Source: Bacteroidaceae bacterium (GTDB lineage Bacteria > Bacteroidota > Bacteroidia > Bacteroidales > Bacteroidaceae). Taken from it: a stretch of 8,449 nt of DNA. Position numbers and translations under genes: made by a program. The stretch is from contig JAFZKR010000053.1 of NCBI GenBank assembly GCA_017551845.1, positions 1 through 8,449 of the forward strand, given 5' to 3'. The notes beneath the pieces were generated by a model. The model was not told the origin of the DNA. It was given only the letters and a program-made list of their open reading frames with translations, and ran no database searches. Below are positions 1 through 7,700 of this stretch, in pieces (within the stretch, counting starts at the first letter, position 1; every line of letters begins with the position of its first letter).

Positions 1-1
1 C

Positions 2-673
2 GGAACGGACATCAACGATGACGAACTTGTGGTACGTAGGGATGACGTGTGGGGCAGCGGCCGTCTTTCCACGGAGGAGATGCCGCTAATAGGTGAGTTC
101 TTCCTGGACGGCGTACCCGTGTTCTGGTACGTGCACAACAAGGAGCGTTGCCTGAACAGCGGTCAGTATGTCCAGCCCTGGGACCTCGACACCCGTGACA
201 TAGAGGGGATACTCGTGTTCGACGAGCCTGCCACACTGACCGAGATAAGGGAGAGCGTACCGCTGTACATGAACCTGATAAGGACGAACAATGTGAGTCC
301 GGCGTTGTCGGCCATGAACGGCGGTCAGTCTGGTTTGAGTGAGAGCAAATACTACCTGATAGACGTGCAGGTGAAGGAGGACCACGAGTTGCTGAGCGAG
401 AGCGCCAAGCGCAACCTGGGCCAGCGCATCACCACCATGCAGGGATTCTCTCCGCAGAGGGCCGAGTTCTACAGCCCGCAGTACCCGGAAGGTCCCATCG
501 AGGGTGATGTTGATTACCGCCGCACGCTCTACTGGAACCCCAACGTGATAACGGATTCATTGGGCTGCGCCCACGTGGAGTTCTACAACAACTCCTACAG
601 CACCAACTTCACGGTCACCGGAGCAGGCATAACAGCTTCAGGCACTCCATACGTGCTGGATGCGGATTTCTGA
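2..673 (+). CDS. C-terminal part of a large TonB-plug / carboxypeptidase-like (MG2-type) surface protein, 5' end outside window
   Basis: The reading frame is open from base 2 and ends at TGA 671-673, giving the last 223 residues. The GTG at 29 is internal, because the frame continues upstream without a stop (GTDINDDELV...). The closing part, with YRRTLYWNPNV, then VEFYNNS and a final beta-strand segment, is what I recall from the ends of very large Bacteroidales proteins that combine a carboxypeptidase-like regulatory domain, macroglobulin-type (MG2) domains and a TonB-receptor plug domain. In those proteins this segment follows the plug region and forms beta structure. They are thought to be exported and to act at the envelope, but the substrate is unknown. 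The stretch is GC-rich like the neighbouring housekeeping genes. It converges on the thioesterase gene with only 17 bases between stops, and no terminator hairpin is visible there. Family placement rests on motif memory, not alignment. Confidence 0.6.
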   Translation, partial: GTDINDDELVVRRDDVWGSGRLSTEEMPLIGEFFLDGVPVFWYVHNKERCLNSGQYVQPWDLDTRDIEGILVFDEPATLTEIRESVPLYMNLIRTNNVSPALSAMNGGQSGLSESKYYLIDVQVKEDHELLSESAKRNLGQRITTMQGFSPQRAEFYSPQYPEGPIEGDVDYRRTLYWNPNVITDSLGCAHVEFYNNSYSTNFTVTGAGITASGTPYVLDADF

Positions 674-690
674 TGCAAAGTTGATATGAT

Positions 691-1161
691 TTATTCCACC
701 TCGCAGCCGGGAAATCCTTCAGCTTTGGCTTTCTCCTTTGATGCGCAGAAATAGACCAGCTGGGCCTTGGTGCATACTGTGCCGTCGGGGTCATAGACCT
801 CGGCGTCGATGAAGGCCACGTTACGCATCATGCGGGAAATGCGGGCGCGTACGGTAATGAGGTTGAGTTTGGTGGAAACGGGTTTAAGGTACTGGATATC
901 CATCTTGGAGGTCACTCCTGTGGTCTGGAGCTTGCGGCACACCACCCAGCCTGCTGTCTCGTCAATGATAAGGGCCTGGATGCCTCCGTGCAGGGTGTTG
1001 ATCCATCCTTGGAAGTCATTGCCCGGTTTCCAGCGGGTCAGGATGTCATCGCCCTCCTCATAGAACTCCAGGTGGAGTCCGTGACGGTTTGTGGGGCAGC
1101 ACACTATGCAGTTGTAGCCTTCGGTATCAATCCAGGGGTTTATTATCTTCTTTATGTCCAT
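691..1161 (-). CDS. PaaI-family hotdog-fold acyl-CoA thioesterase
   Basis: This 156-residue protein has the length and layout of a single-domain hotdog thioesterase of the PaaI/4HBT group, cytoplasmic enzymes that hydrolyse acyl-CoA thioesters. The signature is LHGGIQALIIDETAG (residues 57-71): HGG (58-60) followed by the acidic pair D67-E68 on the central helix, where the family places its catalytic carboxylate. The strands after it (MDIQYLKPV, then ITVRARISR, then AFIDAEVYD) fit the usual beta-sheet order. The start is ATG at 1161, preceded by AAGGA two bases upstream, which is too close for a good Shine-Dalgarno. It is the last gene of a three-gene operon, and its start lies 35 bases inside the end of the acyl-CoA synthetase gene in another frame, so translational coupling is likely. 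Substrate chain length cannot be read from the sequence; the context points to fatty-acyl thioesters. Confidence 0.85.
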   Translation of the reverse strand: MDIKKIINPWIDTEGYNCIVCCPTNRHGLHLEFYEEGDDILTRWKPGNDFQGWINTLHGGIQALIIDETAGWVVCRKLQTTGVTSKMDIQYLKPVSTKLNLITVRARISRMMRNVAFIDAEVYDPDGTVCTKAQLVYFCASKEKAKAEGFPGCEVE

Positions 1162-2791
1162 TGTCCTTGGGTTTATTGTTGTTCTCCTGATACAGAAAAC
1201 GTCTTATCTTGTGGGTGGCGGTCTTGTTGAAAGGCTCTTTCATGAATTCCACATCCTTGATTTTGAGGAACTGGCTCACTTTGGCATTGACGGCATCCTT
1301 GAGCTCCTTGCGGCGTTTCTCCATGTTCTCGATGAAACGGTCCTCACCCTCAAGGTCCCAGTCTATCACACCGTCAATAAGCTGTACCAGCGCCACTAAC
1401 TGTCCGGAACGGCTTATTACCAGTGACTCGTTCACGTTCTCCATATTGTTTATGACGCTCTCTATCTCTTCGGGGTAGATGTTCTCGCCGGAGGAGCCTA
1501 TGATTACGTTACCGGAGCGTCCGTGTATGTAGTAGCGTTTCTTCTTGTCGGTACTGGCCATATCGCCGGTACGGAACCAGCCGTCGGGGGTCATCACCTC
1601 AAGGGTGCGCCTGTAATCCTTGTAGTAACCTAACATTACGTTAGGGCCTTTGACCTGTAGCTCGCCTATTCCTGTTTCGGGATTGACATCGGCCAGACGT
1701 ACGCTTACCTGATGCGATGCAGTGCCCGTGCTGCCTAAGTGCGTCCTCTTGGGGCCGGCATCACAGATGAGCGGAGCGGTCTCGGTGAGGCCGTAGCCTA
1801 TGGCGTAAGGGAAGCGTATCTTACGAAGGAATCTCTCCACCTGAATGTCCAGCTTGGAACCACCTATGCCGAAGAACCTTATCCTTCCACCGAACTGTTT
1901 CATGAGTTTGCGGCCCACGAGGAAATGGAGCAGGAAGGGCAGATGTTTCTCTAGATAAGTGAGGAAACGGCTGGCTGCAATGGTGGGTAACACCTTGTGG
2001 TTGATGATCTTCTCAATGATGAGCGGCACTGAAAGGATGGTGGTGGGCCTTATCCGGGCCAATGCCTGTGTCAGTATGGTGGGGGTGGGAGGTTTCTGTA
2101 TGTAATAGACTGATGAACCTGTGGAGAACGGATATATCATGCCTATGCTCATCTCGTAAGTGTGGGCGAGGGGCAGTATGGAGAGGAACACATCCTTACG
2201 GTAAACAGGGTGTGCGTACCACGCTTCAAGCACGTTGGCGCAGAAATTGCGGTGGCTCAGCATTACTCCCTTGGCGTTGCCGGTGGTGCCTGAGGTGTAG
2301 ATAATGGCTGCTATGTCCATGGGGTCAGGACGCTGGGTGCGGCCGTCGCAGGTATATTTGGAGTCATCGGCCTTGATGAGAGTGAAAGTGCTTAAGTCTA
2401 TGACAAGCTGGAGCTGCGCTAATGTTTCGGAACTTATCTTGGAAATCTGCTTTTGGGACACGAATATGGCCTTTGTCTCAGAGTGATGCAGGATATTCTC
2501 CACCTCATTGGGCGAAACCTCGGGCAGCATGGGTACCGCAATACGCCCTGAGGTGGTTATGGCGAAGAACGCAACTGCCCAGTTGGGCTGGTTTTCGGAC
2601 AGTATGGCTATCTTGTCCGATGCGTTTATCCCGAAGGTGGAGAGCAGTCCGGAGAGCCAGTCGCATTTGTCGCGGAAGCTGGAGAAAGTGTAATGTGCAC
2701 CTCCGTCCACGTAATCCGAAACCGTCCTCTTGGAGTAAGTGGCGGTGGAATAGTCAAAGAGTTCCGCAAGTGTGGAAAAATCGTGTCTCAT
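1127..2791 (-). CDS. AMP-forming fatty-acyl-CoA (or acyl-ACP) synthetase
   Basis: This 554-residue ANL-superfamily adenylating enzyme activates a carboxylic acid with ATP to an acyl-adenylate and transfers it to a thiol. All core motifs are present. The phosphate-binding loop YTSGTTGNAKG is at 165-175, and GYGLTETAP at 332-340 closes the adenylate pocket. GWFRTGD (404-410) supplies the ribose-binding aspartate. The hinge GRSGNVIIGSSGENIYP begins at 424, and the C-terminal KTATHKIRR (523-531) carries the presumed catalytic lysine K528. The order and GENIYPEEIE spacing fit long-chain fatty acid ligases rather than acetyl-CoA synthetases. The tail after 535 is rich in N, K and D and looks disordered. 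The ATG at 2791 shares its A with the stop of the upstream acyltransferase (TGATG), so the two are translationally coupled. Whether the acceptor is CoA or acyl carrier protein cannot be decided here. Confidence 0.9.
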   Translation of the reverse strand: MRHDFSTLAELFDYSTATYSKRTVSDYVDGGAHYTFSSFRDKCDWLSGLLSTFGINASDKIAILSENQPNWAVAFFAITTSGRIAVPMLPEVSPNEVENILHHSETKAIFVSQKQISKISSETLAQLQLVIDLSTFTLIKADDSKYTCDGRTQRPDPMDIAAIIYTSGTTGNAKGVMLSHRNFCANVLEAWYAHPVYRKDVFLSILPLAHTYEMSIGMIYPFSTGSSVYYIQKPPTPTILTQALARIRPTTILSVPLIIEKIINHKVLPTIAASRFLTYLEKHLPFLLHFLVGRKLMKQFGGRIRFFGIGGSKLDIQVERFLRKIRFPYAIGYGLTETAPLICDAGPKRTHLGSTGTASHQVSVRLADVNPETGIGELQVKGPNVMLGYYKDYRRTLEVMTPDGWFRTGDMASTDKKKRYYIHGRSGNVIIGSSGENIYPEEIESVINNMENVNESLVISRSGQLVALVQLIDGVIDWDLEGEDRFIENMEKRRKELKDAVNAKVSQFLKIKDVEFMKEPFNKTATHKIRRFLYQENNNKPKDNGHKEDNKPLD

Positions 2792-3342
2792 CAGTGTGTT
2801 AGGTAGTTTTTGGGATGCCTTGCACCAAGGTTCATTGATTCGTAAATGCTTTGGATACGTTTGGTGTCGGCTGCAGCGTCATCAGTCAGTTCCACTTTCT
2901 TTCCGCAGCCTATGTTTTTTTTCTTCCAGTCATAATACGCCAGATAAACCGGAATACCGGCTTCAGTTGCAATCAGATGATACCCCTGTTTCCATCGCCT
3001 TACCGGCTTACGGGTTCCCTCAGGTGCAATGGCCAGGTGGAATTTTTCCCTCTTTTCCATCTCGTGGAGCACCGACCGCACAACAGCAGTGGGTTTCTTC
3101 CTGTCCACAGGAATACCGCCCATAAGCCTGATGAACCAACCTAAAGGAGGGAAAAACAGCTCTTTCTTGACCATACAAAGGCAGTCACCGCCTATGGCCT
3201 GATAGAAAAGATAGGCAACAACGAAATCCAATATTGAGGTGTGGGGTACTCCGAGCAGTATCAGTTTGTCCTCTTCAGGAAGATGTTCATCAATAGTCCA
3301 GCCCCATATTCTAAGTATCAGTCTGCAAAACTTTCGCCACAT
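2791..3342 (-). CDS. PlsC-type 1-acyl-glycerol-3-phosphate / lysophospholipid acyltransferase
   Basis: This 183-residue membrane-associated acyltransferase transfers an acyl chain from a thioester donor to a lysophospholipid or lysophosphatidate. It has the family's motif I as H34-TSIL-D39 (HxxxxD, the catalytic dyad), motif II as GGIPVDR (75-81) and motif III as PEGTR (107-111). It is short compared with E. coli PlsC (about 245 residues) and lacks an obvious N-terminal transmembrane helix; only the hydrophobic/basic start (residues 1-15) could touch the membrane. Compact versions like this are common in Bacteroidetes, as far as I recall. It is the first gene of the minus-strand operon. The start is ATG at 3342, and a nearby upstream ATG is out of frame. 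A -7-like box lies 20 bases upstream, so the leader would be very short. The acceptor lipid is not determined. Confidence 0.87.
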   Translation of the reverse strand: MWRKFCRLILRIWGWTIDEHLPEEDKLILLGVPHTSILDFVVAYLFYQAIGGDCLCMVKKELFFPPLGWFIRLMGGIPVDRKKPTAVVRSVLHEMEKREKFHLAIAPEGTRKPVRRWKQGYHLIATEAGIPVYLAYYDWKKKNIGCGKKVELTDDAAADTKRIQSIYESMNLGARHPKNYLTH

Positions 3343-3362
3343 ATATTCATTCAGTTGTCCTG

Positions 3363-3370
3363 CAAAATTA
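3363..3370 (-). promoter_or_regulatory. Candidate -7 box for the lipid operon
   Basis: Read on the minus strand this is TAATTTTG, an exact match to the Bacteroidetes -7 consensus TAnnTTTG. It lies 20 bases before the acyltransferase ATG. No clear TTTG is present at the -33 position (only TTTTC, at slightly too long a spacing). The rest of the 3343-3472 interval is AT-rich and shows no gene. Confidence 0.45.
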
Positions 3371-3472
3371 CTCTAATAAGCCATAATTCAGGAAAATAAC
3401 GCCCCTATTCTTAAACCCTATTGCACATATCAATAAAAAATGTCGTGATACATTGATACGGTTCATTTGTGT

Positions 3473-3509
3473 CACAAAATAAGGCCCCTGCAAGGAGCCT
3501 TATTTTGTG
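3473..3509 (-). terminator. Intrinsic terminator of ssrA
   Basis: On the minus strand the 16-base arm CACAAAATAAGGCTCC pairs with GGGGCCTTATTTTGTG around the loop TTGCA. All positions are Watson-Crick except one U-G wobble. The same wobble would be a C-A mismatch if the plus strand were transcribed, which supports minus-strand use. The GC core (AAGGCTCC/GGGGCCTT) is followed by AUUUU inside the descending arm. The outer two base pairs use the last two bases of tmRNA (3508-3509). Confidence 0.8.
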
Positions 3510-3900
3510 GAGCTGGAGGGAGTCGAACCCTCGTCCAAACGGGGAAACCATACGCTTTCTACAGGCTTATCTCTACTTGGATTGTCGGGCTATGACTTGG
3601 ATAGAGCTACCTGGCCATAACCTTATCTTCTAAGATTTCATTCATGACGCGAAGCCGCCAGGAACTATCCCCGATTTGGCTGCACCACCGTATCGACGAG
3701 CTTCGGAGCAAGAGCTTCCGGGTGATGTCTTGTCACAGCACCTGGTGCCGTGATTAAGCCGATCTACTGTACTTCGATCAAGCAGCAAGAGCAAAGTTGT
3801 TGTTGCCAGAGAATTGTTGACTGTCTTTTTATAGTGCAGACCGACAGAGCACTGCCTGCTTACGTACCATTCCTGCCCGCTGTCAAAGCCAGACAGCCCC
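3508..3900 (-). ncRNA. ssrA: Transfer-messenger RNA (tmRNA)
   Basis: This is one-piece tmRNA of about 393 bases, which acts with SmpB to rescue ribosomes stalled on broken mRNAs and to tag the product for proteolysis. The 5' end GGGGCTGTCTGGCTTTGACA matches the conserved tmRNA start. The 3' end carries the T-arm GAGGGTTCGACTCCC and then CCAGCTCCA. GGGGCTG (5') and CAGCTCC (3') form a 7-bp acceptor stem with one G-U pair. The next bases after the discriminator A (3508) are CAA, so the CCA tail is not encoded and must be added. The tag frame is listed separately. Pseudoknots between these ends were not traced. A 109-residue open frame on this strand (3642-3971) is an accident of the RNA sequence. 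Confidence 0.95.
3778..3807 (-). other. tmRNA proteolysis-tag reading frame (GNNNFALAA, stop TGA)
   Basis: On the minus strand GGC AAC AAC AAC TTT GCT CTT GCT GCT TGA encodes GNNNFALAA. It ends in the hydrophobic ALAA expected of tags recognised by ClpXP-type proteases and sits near the middle of tmRNA, just after AAGACAGTCAACAATTCTCT. Bacteroidetes tags usually start with Gly as here; the ones I recall (GENNYALAA, GETNYALAA) have an acidic or neutral second residue and Tyr at position 5, where this one has Asn and Phe. The resume codon is inferred from the family pattern. Confidence 0.85.
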
Positions 3901-3922
3901 AGATGAACAGTAATCAATAAGA

Positions 3923-3938
3923 CGGAACTCATGTTCCG
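3923..3938 (-). other. Small perfect hairpin in the predicted pre-tmRNA leader
   Basis: CGGAAC and GTTCCG flank a four-base loop, a perfect 6-bp stem. It lies between the candidate ssrA -7 box and the mature tmRNA 5' end at 3900, so it would be in the leader removed by RNase P. It could equally be a DNA-level operator between the divergent promoters. Confidence 0.4.
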
Positions 3939-3941
3939 CCG

Positions 3942-3949
3942 CAAAAATA
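3942..3949 (-). promoter_or_regulatory. Candidate -7 box for ssrA
   Basis: The minus strand reads TATTTTTG, matching TAnnTTTG. Transcription would start near 3935, giving a leader of about 35 bases before the mature tmRNA. No convincing -33 TTTG was found. Confidence 0.4.
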
Positions 3950-3971
3950 CATATTTATGGGAAATAATCAT

Positions 3972-3979
3972 TAGCTTTG
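3972..3979 (+). promoter_or_regulatory. Candidate -7 box for the HD-domain gene
   Basis: TAGCTTTG matches TAnnTTTG and lies 49 bases before the HD gene ATG. It is divergent to the ssrA box 22 bases away. No clear -33 element is present. Confidence 0.4.
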
Positions 3980-4028
3980 TTTGAAATAAAGATTCTGTAA
4001 TGACTGATTCTTAGAGTGATGTTGACTG

Positions 4029-4664
4029 ATGGAGAGAATTGACAGTAGCCTGAGGGCATATATTGAGACTGCCATAATACCCATGTATGACAGTTTCGAT
4101 TCCGGACATGACCGCCGACACGTGCTTGCGGTCGTGGAAGAGTCCCTGCGCCTCTCGTCATTCTATCCTGTCAATATCAATATGGTGTATGCATCGGCAG
4201 CATATCATGACACCGGGCTGAGAGCGGGGCGCAGGCTGCATCATCTGGAATCCGGACGCATAGTGAGGCATGACACCAACCTGCCCGGTTGGTTCACCAG
4301 TGACCAGATTGAGACGATTGCCCAGGCTGCCGAGGACCATCGTGCCTCATCGGACGGCGAACCGCGTTCCATATACGGGAAGATTGTAGCCGAATCGGAC
4401 CGCCAGATCATTCCTGAGACCGTGATTCTCCGGGCTGTACAGTACGGCGCCCATAATTTTCCCCACAGGGACAGGGAATTCCACTGGCAGCGTTTCTGTG
4501 ACCACATGGATGAGAAATATGCCAAGGGAGGGTATCTGAAACTCTATATCCCGGAATCCCGTAACGCTGAGGGACTCGCCCGCCTGCGGGAAATAATCAG
4601 TGACCGTGCCCTCTTGAGGGATTGTTTCGATTCAGCTTACGCTGTTGCGTTCAAGAATAAATGA
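4029..4664 (+). CDS. HD-domain metal-dependent phosphohydrolase family protein
   Basis: This 211-residue soluble protein has the HD-superfamily metal ligands in order: H27-D28-x-x-H31 in the first helix, the doublet H60-D61 in AAYHDTG, H71/H72, D103-H104 (EDHRAS), and D124 in the motif AESDRQI. This is the layout of small stand-alone HD phosphohydrolases, which hydrolyse nucleotides or other phosphate esters with a bound divalent metal. The substrate cannot be read from sequence. The C-terminal part (residues 145-211) is helical and basic with no motif I recognise. The start at ATG 4029 is fixed by an in-frame TGA 12 bases upstream. There is no clear Shine-Dalgarno, as is usual for the phylum. 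It stands alone, divergent from ssrA, and has GC content like the lipid operon (60% in a 100-base sample) and unlike the following gene. Confidence 0.85.
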   Translation: MERIDSSLRAYIETAIIPMYDSFDSGHDRRHVLAVVEESLRLSSFYPVNINMVYASAAYHDTGLRAGRRLHHLESGRIVRHDTNLPGWFTSDQIETIAQAAEDHRASSDGEPRSIYGKIVAESDRQIIPETVILRAVQYGAHNFPHRDREFHWQRFCDHMDEKYAKGGYLKLYIPESRNAEGLARLREIISDRALLRDCFDSAYAVAFKNK

Positions 4665-4702
4665 CAACCGTGATTTTTACAAAAAAAAACGGCTTTTTCT
4701 GC

Positions 4703-4727
4703 AAATAGCACAAAATAGCACACGGAA
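4703..4727 (+). promoter_or_regulatory. Upstream box copy 1 (tandem AAATAGCA), before the leucine-rich-repeat gene
   Basis: Two AAATAGCA copies start 10 bases apart (4703 and 4713), followed by CACGGAA. The whole 25 bases match 8159-8183 at 23 positions. The box ends 17 bases before the -7 box at 4745, so it covers the place of a -33 element. The one-helical-turn repeat suggests a dimeric or paired protein-binding site. It follows an A9 run at 4681-4689 and lies in the 111-base gap after the HD gene. Confidence 0.6.
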
Positions 4728-4744
4728 AGGCTTCACTGTGATTA

Positions 4745-4752
4745 TAAATTTG
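4745..4752 (+). promoter_or_regulatory. -7 box of the leucine-rich-repeat gene
   Basis: TAAATTTG matches TAnnTTTG exactly. Transcription would begin near 4759, leaving a leader of about 17 bases with A-rich sequence (CCAATAAAAAAGCTT) before the ATG at 4776. Confidence 0.6.
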
Positions 4753-4775
4753 CATCACAACCAATAAAAAAGCTT

Positions 4776-7700
4776 ATGAAAAGATTTCTTTTAAAATTGA
4801 TGTTGCCTTTGATTGTGGTATCTGTAACTGTCAACATGTCCTCACAGTCCATTGATTTAAGCCATATAGATGATATGGACTATTATTGGTACCGCGGTGA
4901 AAAGGTACATTTAGATATTAATAAAAATGTGCTTGTGGTGTACTATAGTAATCCTGAAACCGGAAAGTATTTAGAGGATAAATACAGACTGAAACCAGGT
5001 GGTATTGTAGGTGCTGATGAGATAGGGCCGGTTCAAATATCCGACAATAAGATTGTGTGCGTATATACGGTCGTGTCTTCTGATTATGATGCGATTTATC
5101 AATCAATGCGGAAAGAGGAAAGTGTTATTGACGTGATTCGTGTGGTTGGGGAAGGAAACGTGAATCCCATAACTATACCAGGGGATTTTTATATCGATTT
5201 GTCCGATGATGCAACCTTGGAAGATGCCATGAGTCTTGCCGAGGAGTTAGGAGTAGATTTCGTGGAGTATTTTGATTTTGACCGTTGGTATAAATTTTAT
5301 ACTAACAAGAACTCCGTGGGCGATGCACTTGTATGTTCAAATCTGTTTTATGAAAGCGGAATCTGCAAGGCGGTTGATCCTGGTTTCGGACTTGGTGGAC
5401 TTTCTGTAGTATATGGTTCAATGAGCAATAACGGAGTGGCTTATCAATATGATATTGAGGAAGCAGGCATTTATTACACCGTTCATGAAGATGGACTTTA
5501 TGTTTCGGCAAAAAGTGTTTTTGTAAGCTCTGAAAAAAAGGTTGATTCATCGTATGAAGGTGAAATTGTAATTCCTGAGGAAGTGACTGTAGGAGACACT
5601 GTATTTAAGGTGGTAGGAGTGGATCATTATGCTTTTTATGGATGTACCTCTCTCAATCAAATTGTGATACCGGCCCAAGTGGCTACAATCGGTGATTACG
5701 CATTTGGTGGTTGTAAAGAACTGAGGGTAGTCAATATTCAACCTGGTTTCATTTCCATCGGTGAGTATGCTTTTAATTCTTGTTCGTCATTGGAAGAAAT
5801 AGTATTGCCTGAAGGAATAGAGTCTATTTCCGAAGGTTCTTTTTATAACTGTATATCGTTGAACAAAATAGTTATTCCCGGATCTGTCAGAGATATTGGT
5901 CGTTATGCTTTTTATGGTTGCAGCAGCCTAAAGGAACTGTATATACCTGAGGGCGTGAAGAGCTTGGCCAATGAAATCATACATGGGTGTATTAATCTGA
6001 AATACCTTACTATTCCTGAAAGTGTTGAAAATGTGGATTTGGCGAGTCTGATTGTAACTCCGATTACAATGATGGCTCCTACACCGGAAGGCGTAGAATT
6101 ACCAAAATTATATCTGTATGAACACAAGAATCACATTCGTTTCATCAATGATGAAATAACCGTTTATAAAAAAGGAATAGATAATTTAAAGTTCCTTTCT
6201 TATGAATTACTCAATATGCCGGAAGACAGTCTGTTTAATTGTAAAATAGGACCGGATGTGGACAGCATACCTGATTATTTCCAATTGAATACAAAAATAA
6301 GATACTCTCTTCTGTATAAGATTGAATCTCTCTTTATTCCAGACAATGTAAGGTATATTGGGAAGTGTGCTTTCTATGGATGTGATAATCTGAAAGAACT
6401 GATTATGGATGGTAGTCCTGTAATATCGGAATCAGCTTTCGGCAGATGTGACAATCTTGAGACTATAGCTTTATCTAGTCCAGTCCCTCCGTCGGCCAAT
6501 ATTACTGTATCAGACAATATATCCCTGAAAGCCGAGGTGGAAACTGGAGAAAAGCCTAATTATTTTTCTTACGTTGAATATATTGAAAAGGTATTCGATT
6601 TACCTGAAGCATCGGATGGCAAAGCCTACTATTTGTTGGTGAAAGACAGTAACGGCGAAATTACTGTTAATCTAGAATACGATATTCCCGGGTGGTATGA
6701 TTTTTATGTTTCGGTTGTACCCAACTCATTGATACCTGATGCTGCCGATGACAAACCCATGTATATATCTGCTTTTATAGATTACATGGACAGTACCGGT
6801 AATAAACATACGTATAATAGAACAGATCCTAAAAATGCAAGAAAACCATACACATTTGTGGTGGATGGTGATGAAATGGACACTCTTTATGTGGGTAGGG
6901 TTTATTTGGAAAACTCAACTGAGTCAGGTCTTAAACGTACTGTTTCTGTCAGAATCAGACCTTATGTTACTAACAGTAACAGCAAGACCTATTCACGTGC
7001 TCTTGGTCTTGACTGCGTGATGTTGAAATTTGTCAGTTTAACTGATCCGGCTTTAGTGACTGATCCGTATTCCGAACTGGAGGAACAGGAATTGTCACCT
7101 GAGGTTAAAGACTCCATTGTTGATGCATTGCTTGAAACTATGTTCAGCCGGAATGTGTATGAGAATGCGTCGCTCATTGTACCGCAGGATGCTATCAGTG
7201 AGTATTCGACATCGATGTTGTGGAAACGTTTCTTGAATATTGAAGGGTATGTTTCCGGCGGATATGATTCGGATTTTGATAATGATTTTTTCTATTTCAA
7301 TCTATACAATCAAGTTGCCTTTGTGGCAGCTCGTGATATAAGCAGGGAAAAATTCAGGGGTATTTTCGGTTTTGACGGTCCGCTTACTCCACGTGATCCC
7401 ATAGCAGGAGGGTCACAGCCACGTACTCCATTGCGTATCTTGATAAGGAACAGGATATCGGCTCCGGCTGCTGGATCTGATTCATATCGTTCCGCTTTTT
7501 ATAGCGGTAATCTCATCATTCCTGAGTCCGTTACATTCAATGATAATTCATACAGTGTATCAGGTATTGACTATTATGCATTCTTGGGTTGCAGCGAACT
7601 TAAATCAGTCACAGTTCCTGAGGGTGTCACCAACCTGGGCTATGGTAGTTTTGCCGGTTGCATTGGCTTGAATTCCGTAGTTCTGCCTTCCGGAGTCAGG

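Noticed and set aside
29..673. GTG at base 29 as the start of a short gene
   Set aside because: The frame is open to the window edge and the protein matches only the end of a much larger family; no promoter or ribosome site precedes it.
2422..2802. 126-residue plus-strand open frame
   Set aside because: It is antisense to the N-terminal half of the acyl-CoA synthetase, rich in W, R and S as expected from a shadow frame, and has no start context.
3508..3540. Possible tRNA 3' half (T-arm and acceptor)
   Set aside because: The paired 5' half lies about 390 bases away at 3894-3900 with a resume/tag frame between, so this is tmRNA and not a tRNA.
3642..3971. 109-residue open frame on the minus strand
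   Set aside because: It lies almost entirely in the tmRNA gene, its frame is not the tag frame, and the sequence has no protein-like features.
4681..4700. A9 run followed by CGGCTTTTT as a terminator of the HD gene
   Set aside because: Only about five A-T pairs could form, with no GC core; more likely an A-tract upstream of the next promoter.
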